Shown here: positions 23,601 to 26,556 of the stretch, piece after piece | How the letters are laid out: the number at the start of each line of letters is the position of its first letter | How positions within the stretch are numbered: the first letter of the stretch is position 1 | Virus record (IMG/VR): IMGVR_UViG_3300005609_000023 | Span: 1-26,556 of that record | Length of the DNA stretch: 26,556 bases | Source of the DNA: a virus | Direction: 5' to 3' (one strand) | The notes under the pieces: generated by a model | Told to the model about the DNA's origin: nothing | Database searches by the model: none | The model's input: only the letters and a program-made list of their open reading frames with translations | Translations under genes and position numbers: made by a program

Positions 23601-24938
23601 TTATTACAATTAGATTTTGATTTTGCAGATGCATTAACAGAAGCCGAAGAAACAGGTACTGATATAGCATTAGTAGAAACCTATTATGGATTAGAAAGAC
23701 TACAGATTATAAAAGATTATAATGATCAAATATTAGCAGAATTTGAATCAGTATTTAGTGCAATTTCTGATAGTGTTTTATCTGTATCTAGAGATATATC
23801 TACTTGGGATGAGTTAGCATATCAAAGTGCAAAAATAGAAAAGATATTAAGTAAATTAATACCAACACTTAAAACTCCTATAAATGTACAAAGTTTATTA
23901 CAAGCATATGATTTTGATGCAATATTTGAAGAGATATTTGCTTTTGAAGATATAATTACTCCAGAAAATATAAGTGAACAAATAACTTTAGTTGAAGATT
24001 TAAGAACTGCTGTAATTGCTAGATATGAAGCAGAAAAAGAAGCTATTAATGAAATTGAAGAATTAATAGAAAATTTAGAAGATTTTATTGGGGATATAAG
24101 TGATTTTATTGATAGTCTATTTGTACAAGAAATATCTCCAACAACAAGTTATGAAAAATTAATAGAGTCTGAAAGACAATTTAAAGAAGATCTTAAAAAT
24201 ATATATAGCAAAGATAAAGATATAGCTGCGCAAGCACGTGAAAATATACTATCTAGTGCTGAAACTTATTTAGGATTAGCTAATGAATTCTTTTCTATAG
24301 GAGATGGATTTAAAGAAATATTTGATTTTGTTGTAAAGTCTTTAAGAAGCGTAGAACATCTTACTGAAGGTAAATTAGGCAGAGTACAAAATAAAGAAGA
24401 AGACCTAGATGATATAGCAAAAGATACATTAGAACAATTAGGCGTATTAGATAATATTTTAGATGAATTAGTATCTATGAATGATATTGCTTTTGCTAAT
24501 GAAGTTGAAGAAGCTGCTTTATATATAGGAGATGCTATTGGAGCAGTAGAAACTAAGTTACAAACATTAAATGATAGTACATGGGAACCTATATTACATA
24601 TATTAGAAAGTATGGGTAGTTTTGAAGCAGGTGCAGAAAATGTAGAACAAAGTCAATTAGCATTTGTTCATAAAGGAGAAGCTATATTATCACAAAATAG
24701 TGCTAATTTATTACGTAGTGGTGAACTATCATTAATTAGTAAAGCCCCAGAACAGAGAGCAATTCAAGCAAACGTAGATAATAGTAATATTGTAGAAGCT
24801 ATAAATATACTTACTCAAGTAGTAGCTGCGGGTAATGAAGAAAACTTAGAACAAACAGAAAAAATAGCAGAAGCTACATCTCTTATAAGTGAATATAAAC
24901 CAATGAAAAGAGCTGTTTCTGTAGAGAGACTTATATAA
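17655..24938 (+). CDS. Tape measure protein
   Basis: A 2427-residue protein with RBS AAGGA. It sets tail length and is injected with, or ahead of, the DNA. Hydrophobic stretches lie at about residues 84-107 (GLVPAYATVAANVFALTAAF), 275-320, 555-580 (WSLLSSGYLFFLNLF), 1365-1380 (AAGAAGALANAF) and 1415-1445 (MAAMAAAAAALLSQI, then a Gly run). Long Lys/Glu/Leu-rich helical coiled-coil regions fill most of 580-1340 and 1700-2280. Near the C-terminus AFVHKGEAILSQNSANLLRS resembles the HxGE motif region common at tape measure ends. No lysozyme or peptidase motif was recognised. The first about 700 bases are visibly less AT-rich than the rest. Its stop overlaps the next gene (TAATG). Confidence 0.92.
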   Translation: MTTVSEQEYLLKVVTKGLGEAVAEIKTLNKNMEKSAKATGKASESYETLGGTTDKYGRAIKGVGHLTNNATKSFSKMSQGMQSGLVPAYATVAANVFALTAAFGALSRAADLQILIESAEILATQTGRSLVGLANNMKAITDGALSMKDALTSASIAASAGFDNTTIKELTQVARNASVALGRDLTDSMNRVFKGAIKAEPELLDELGIILRLEPATNKYAASLGKAASELTTFEKQQAVVNAVLEQGQDKFATFGDVDTNPYTKLAAAFQDIANSLITLIATPIAGFLEFFTENTTALTAAIIIFANSVLKTAIPALTSLERNITDVIDKGFAKLSISTAVKKMKEELDGTLRRPEFDKGILTSIVEDEVKNLGEIGSEAGKALGAGLTSILDDPSISDKEKFSKIYLNADSAITSLKNNTEALGQVSKEELGAIVTTAEAAKEALRKMGVPVSVFRERIADLGTIIKKNIPFAATLANSFSNFVKLTKAGISSGFAAGLSEGFSGITKAVILANLKFEEYARLGNEVGKTNQFINITLIRLSGVFGTVLKGINTLIPIIGQLTIAWSLLSSGYLFFLNLFRDEEKFDNITKAFEDQEKALKTAEKAIKKYNIELKPLLDTTDNVTKKLELQKNVLLELTNTMEDSIDNVNVEDFGFFGADLDDFTDNIVKMSDALSDLGATDEVNVILREFNNLTNLSAKEAIKAGRDFANLSKEMYNLADATNEANEGLKKAFDELHKGFENIQGSLPTLTGIEQTFVSLSEILSRQVFTDAITFGSNLETLRAYEIELLGIGEAQKSLLAISGALEHVEGVRQSQIEENTKKIAKEAKEISSITNMWKQGAEALKALMDPDITYEHRSIKVIENETTEATKAIDDLGNSIERLRREAKKDIEIITNAIRELVEELNLLINAQLEYSRQVQQLDFEKSLPGVSFAESLKLSSKIMDINIAKLKILKTQADLVNTANKKTIESTEEAINKVQNPITDHLDYAEFAKLEKDAETAQQTKNKALIKELQLKSQLGDLELEINKVRINEFKMLKGYIIELAALVSKGIWIPPGAQEATAKLKELYSQITGYSAEILENNFKSFLYYNEALSRVNATALGLYNQTEEIKRRTEALKEESKVLKTNLTISDDLIESAVNLEIARTEAQSDALKGALYANRIPGDVSSGLAIGADSDERKKLGAILKELAVKEVELEKQKTALVNKQLEQENIKIKLQQDSIRSTLREGLFISKAKEIQIKQEEELLALSKRTKEYNTAGYKEQEKLIKERAKLAYKTDLNADLGAATESAREFSDVMETLADRLENLGSSTDKFRAGLVAIAEISVLSDSETAIGLSQLAILTEEFGSQTEEVRKSFEAMALFAAGAAGALANAFEEGSTAAETFQVIQTGLALVSAVRAVMEQGTGGDPYTAFARMAAMAAAAAALLSQINVSFSGGGGGFTAAEPATFQDQFGAQGAQGIDLQTNSLRDSIDALVDIDTDLFGVNRDLKISIVNLNRTFDALGAAVFNQSGDFSAGNILDQFGIQFGTELKGGSFGGLFGSSTKTNELLAAGIQFGATIGLVGDTLGGSIIDADAYITQQITKTKSSFFGGSKTKVRIETSVSELEPRVGKALQDALDITLDTLLGLFESLGSDIPKLLSGFAGLDIDVTKLDLSGKSAKDQSDTIAAFFSNLTNELIDDLVPGLEAFTKAGEELTDTLIRISTETQELNTSFSTIGLKISDFGLFDNIEEDYNTFITNIPAGVATINQDIQDQIDAIEATKFVPPVLDTTDSGYLIDNKRIFEATLKTKSEFEKNKREAIAALEEDLYSITSAVVPTIEAFKVLTLAAWNEAFLSGFENVDEMSDISERFYTALFSEQELADIAVTNAEDVVGKGIAELAGVLYKQGFGEFANLLSEDMSTEDLRDIFDVLTEIGAFASVEGAALLGIFVRAGVAVGDLEIAIEEAVEEVNNLNQQYERQIALFGLLGKELDLLQLDFDFADALTEAEETGTDIALVETYYGLERLQIIKDYNDQILAEFESVFSAISDSVLSVSRDISTWDELAYQSAKIEKILSKLIPTLKTPINVQSLLQAYDFDAIFEEIFAFEDIITPENISEQITLVEDLRTAVIARYEAEKEAINEIEELIENLEDFIGDISDFIDSLFVQEISPTTSYEKLIESERQFKEDLKNIYSKDKDIAAQARENILSSAETYLGLANEFFSIGDGFKEIFDFVVKSLRSVEHLTEGKLGRVQNKEEDLDDIAKDTLEQLGVLDNILDELVSMNDIAFANEVEEAALYIGDAIGAVETKLQTLNDSTWEPILHILESMGSFEAGAENVEQSQLAFVHKGEAILSQNSANLLRSGELSLISKAPEQRAIQANVDNSNIVEAINILTQVVAAGNEENLEQTEKIAEATSLISEYKPMKRAVSVERLI

Positions 24939-26556
24939 TGGGAGCAGTTGTAGCTGTTACAGATGTATTACCAGATATTACTAAAAATAGCGGTCCAGTT
25001 TGGTATCCTATAACCTATTTTACTGATAATGATGAAGATCCAGTAGGCGAAGGATTAGTATTAACTATAGTATCTCCCGCTCCTGTTGGTTGTACTGCTG
25101 TAATAGATGCATTAGGTACTAGTGTAGTAGTAACTCCTAATTATAATCATACAGGAGCAATAAGTTTTAATTATAGAGTTACAGATACGGAAGATGATAA
25201 TGATGAAGTATCTGTAACTGGAACAGTAACTACAGAAGTAGTATTGCCTAATGTAGTATTACCAAATGAAGCTAATACAGAATGGTTAAGTAAAGATAAT
25301 CATAAAATTGTTTTAATAGATGTTGCTTATCATGATGGTGAAACTGAAAAAGTAAAATATTTTAGTTCTTATCCTTATATAATGACCTTTAATGAAGTTC
25401 CTTATGTAAATATAATTGGTGAAACTATAAGTAATGTTGGTTATAATGATGTTATTATTAGGACTCCTATATTATCATCTCAAATGGATTCCTCAACTAA
25501 TGCAGGATTAATTGAATTATTAAATGTTAATGCAGAGTTTGATGATTTATTAAATTATGCTTGGGAGGGTCATTCTATAGGTATTTACCTAGGAGAACCT
25601 TCATGGGCACGAGGTAGATTTTTACAAATATTTGAGGGTGTTGTAGAAACATTTACAGCTCCAAGTAGTGATTCATTAGCTATTAATATTATAGATAAAG
25701 CCGAAACATTAAATGTATCTATGCAAGATAAATTTATAAATACAGATGATGATTATCTTGGTACTTTATATGATAGTTCACCTACTCAACCAGTTTTTAC
25801 AGGATTTACACAAGGAGAATATGATGGAAGAACTATACCAGAAGGTATAGAAAATTCTCCTGTACCTATATGCTTAGGTAAATGTTTTAATGTAACACCA
25901 GTTAATATAGACTCTAGTAATCATATATATCAAATACATGATGGTCCAATTGAAGAAATAACAGAAGTAAGAGCTAATGGAAATGAAGTGACTGATTATG
26001 AAGCTAATTTAGATATTGGATGTTTTAAGTTAGCAACATATGAATTTGATAATCCTACTATTACTTGCGATGTTATAGGGCAAGCTTCTAGATCTGCGCT
26101 AGCTCAAGTATTAGGATTATATCCATATGCTGTAACATTACATAGTGTAGCATATATAGTAGAATGGATATTATTAGAAAAAACTGCTGTTGTAATAGGT
26201 GATTTATGTACTACAACATTTCCTAAAACTGGTATAAATGGTTTTGAGACAACATGTGGGATATATATAACAGAGGAAACTTCTGTAGCTGATGCAATAC
26301 GTGAAATAATGGATTCTATAAGTGGTTATTTAAGATTTTCTAAGCCACCAAGTATTGTACAATTACTAAGAATAGTAGATCCTAGTGATGGAGAAATAGC
26401 AAGTGCTGAACTTAAACAGGATCAAATATTAGAAAGAGGACTTTCTTTAGTTAATATAGAAATACCTAAAAAATCTATAAATTTAGGGTATGCAAAAAAT
26501 TGGACAGTTCAAGATCCTGATGGATTAGCTGGAGTAGTAGTAGAGGATTTATTAGA
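24938..26556 (+). CDS. Tail-tip / baseplate hub-type protein, 3' end outside window
   Basis: ATG 24938 overlaps the tape measure stop (TAATG), and the frame stays open to the window edge (at least 539 residues). Residues about 17-95 look like an Ig/cadherin-like domain (FTDNDEDPVGEG, then VTPNYNHTGAISFNYRVTDT). From about 115 the sequence changes to a pattern known from phage tail-tip proteins: KIVLIDVAYHDGETEKVKYF, GRFLQIFEGVVETF, SPVPICLGKCFNVTPVNID, then YQIHDGPIEEITEVRANG and TITCDVIGQ. The order tape measure then tail-tip protein is standard in siphoviruses. It should sit at the distal end of the tail and contact the cell or fibres. The Ig-like domain at the N-terminus is an unusual addition. 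Confidence 0.8.
   Translation, partial: MGAVVAVTDVLPDITKNSGPVWYPITYFTDNDEDPVGEGLVLTIVSPAPVGCTAVIDALGTSVVVTPNYNHTGAISFNYRVTDTEDDNDEVSVTGTVTTEVVLPNVVLPNEANTEWLSKDNHKIVLIDVAYHDGETEKVKYFSSYPYIMTFNEVPYVNIIGETISNVGYNDVIIRTPILSSQMDSSTNAGLIELLNVNAEFDDLLNYAWEGHSIGIYLGEPSWARGRFLQIFEGVVETFTAPSSDSLAINIIDKAETLNVSMQDKFINTDDDYLGTLYDSSPTQPVFTGFTQGEYDGRTIPEGIENSPVPICLGKCFNVTPVNIDSSNHIYQIHDGPIEEITEVRANGNEVTDYEANLDIGCFKLATYEFDNPTITCDVIGQASRSALAQVLGLYPYAVTLHSVAYIVEWILLEKTAVVIGDLCTTTFPKTGINGFETTCGIYITEETSVADAIREIMDSISGYLRFSKPPSIVQLLRIVDPSDGEIASAELKQDQILERGLSLVNIEIPKKSINLGYAKNWTVQDPDGLAGVVVEDLL

Overview
This window is part of the virion (structural) module of an AT-rich, tailed, siphovirus-like dsDNA phage or prophage (Caudoviricetes with an HK97-type head). 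Every supportable gene is on the + strand. Genes are tightly packed, with TAATG or other short overlaps and strong AGGAG-type ribosome binding sites, so the host uses Shine-Dalgarno initiation. The host cannot be named. No terminase, integrase, replication gene or tRNA was seen.

Region 1 (1-7.97 kb) comes before the portal. It holds the end of a protein built from about 17 near-identical 22-24-residue beta repeats, then three small genes (two with one N-terminal membrane segment, one a 44-residue overlapping ORF). Next come a 1136-residue fibre/adhesin-like protein with Ig-like, beta-helix and C-terminal binding-type domains, a small HNH nuclease, two virion-type proteins sharing an N-terminal peptide, an HNH fossil, and a 68-residue ORF overlapping the portal start.

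Region 2 (7.96-12.66 kb) is the head: HK97-family portal, a free-standing HNH endonuclease, then one 659-residue polypeptide carrying prohead protease, scaffold-like coiled coil and major capsid protein. A double-hairpin terminator region and a gp6/gp15-type connector follow.

Region 3 (12.66-26.56 kb) is neck and tail: a long neck protein with a gp10-like C-terminus, tail terminator, tail tube protein, a strong terminator, and tail assembly chaperones G and GT joined by a probable -1 frameshift. A second free-standing HNH endonuclease, a 2427-residue tape measure protein and the start of a tail-tip/hub protein that runs off the window complete it.

The most notable signal is an RNA-like element present three times (6696-6756, 9224-9287, 16884-16944). 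It lies directly upstream of both free-standing HNH genes and of the HNH fossil. Each copy can form a hairpin whose 7-base loop is perfectly complementary to a downstream 7-base stretch overlapping the HNH ribosome binding site. The paired bases differ between copies but complementarity is kept, i.e. covariation supports a pseudoknot that would hide the start site. I do not recognise it as a named RNA family.
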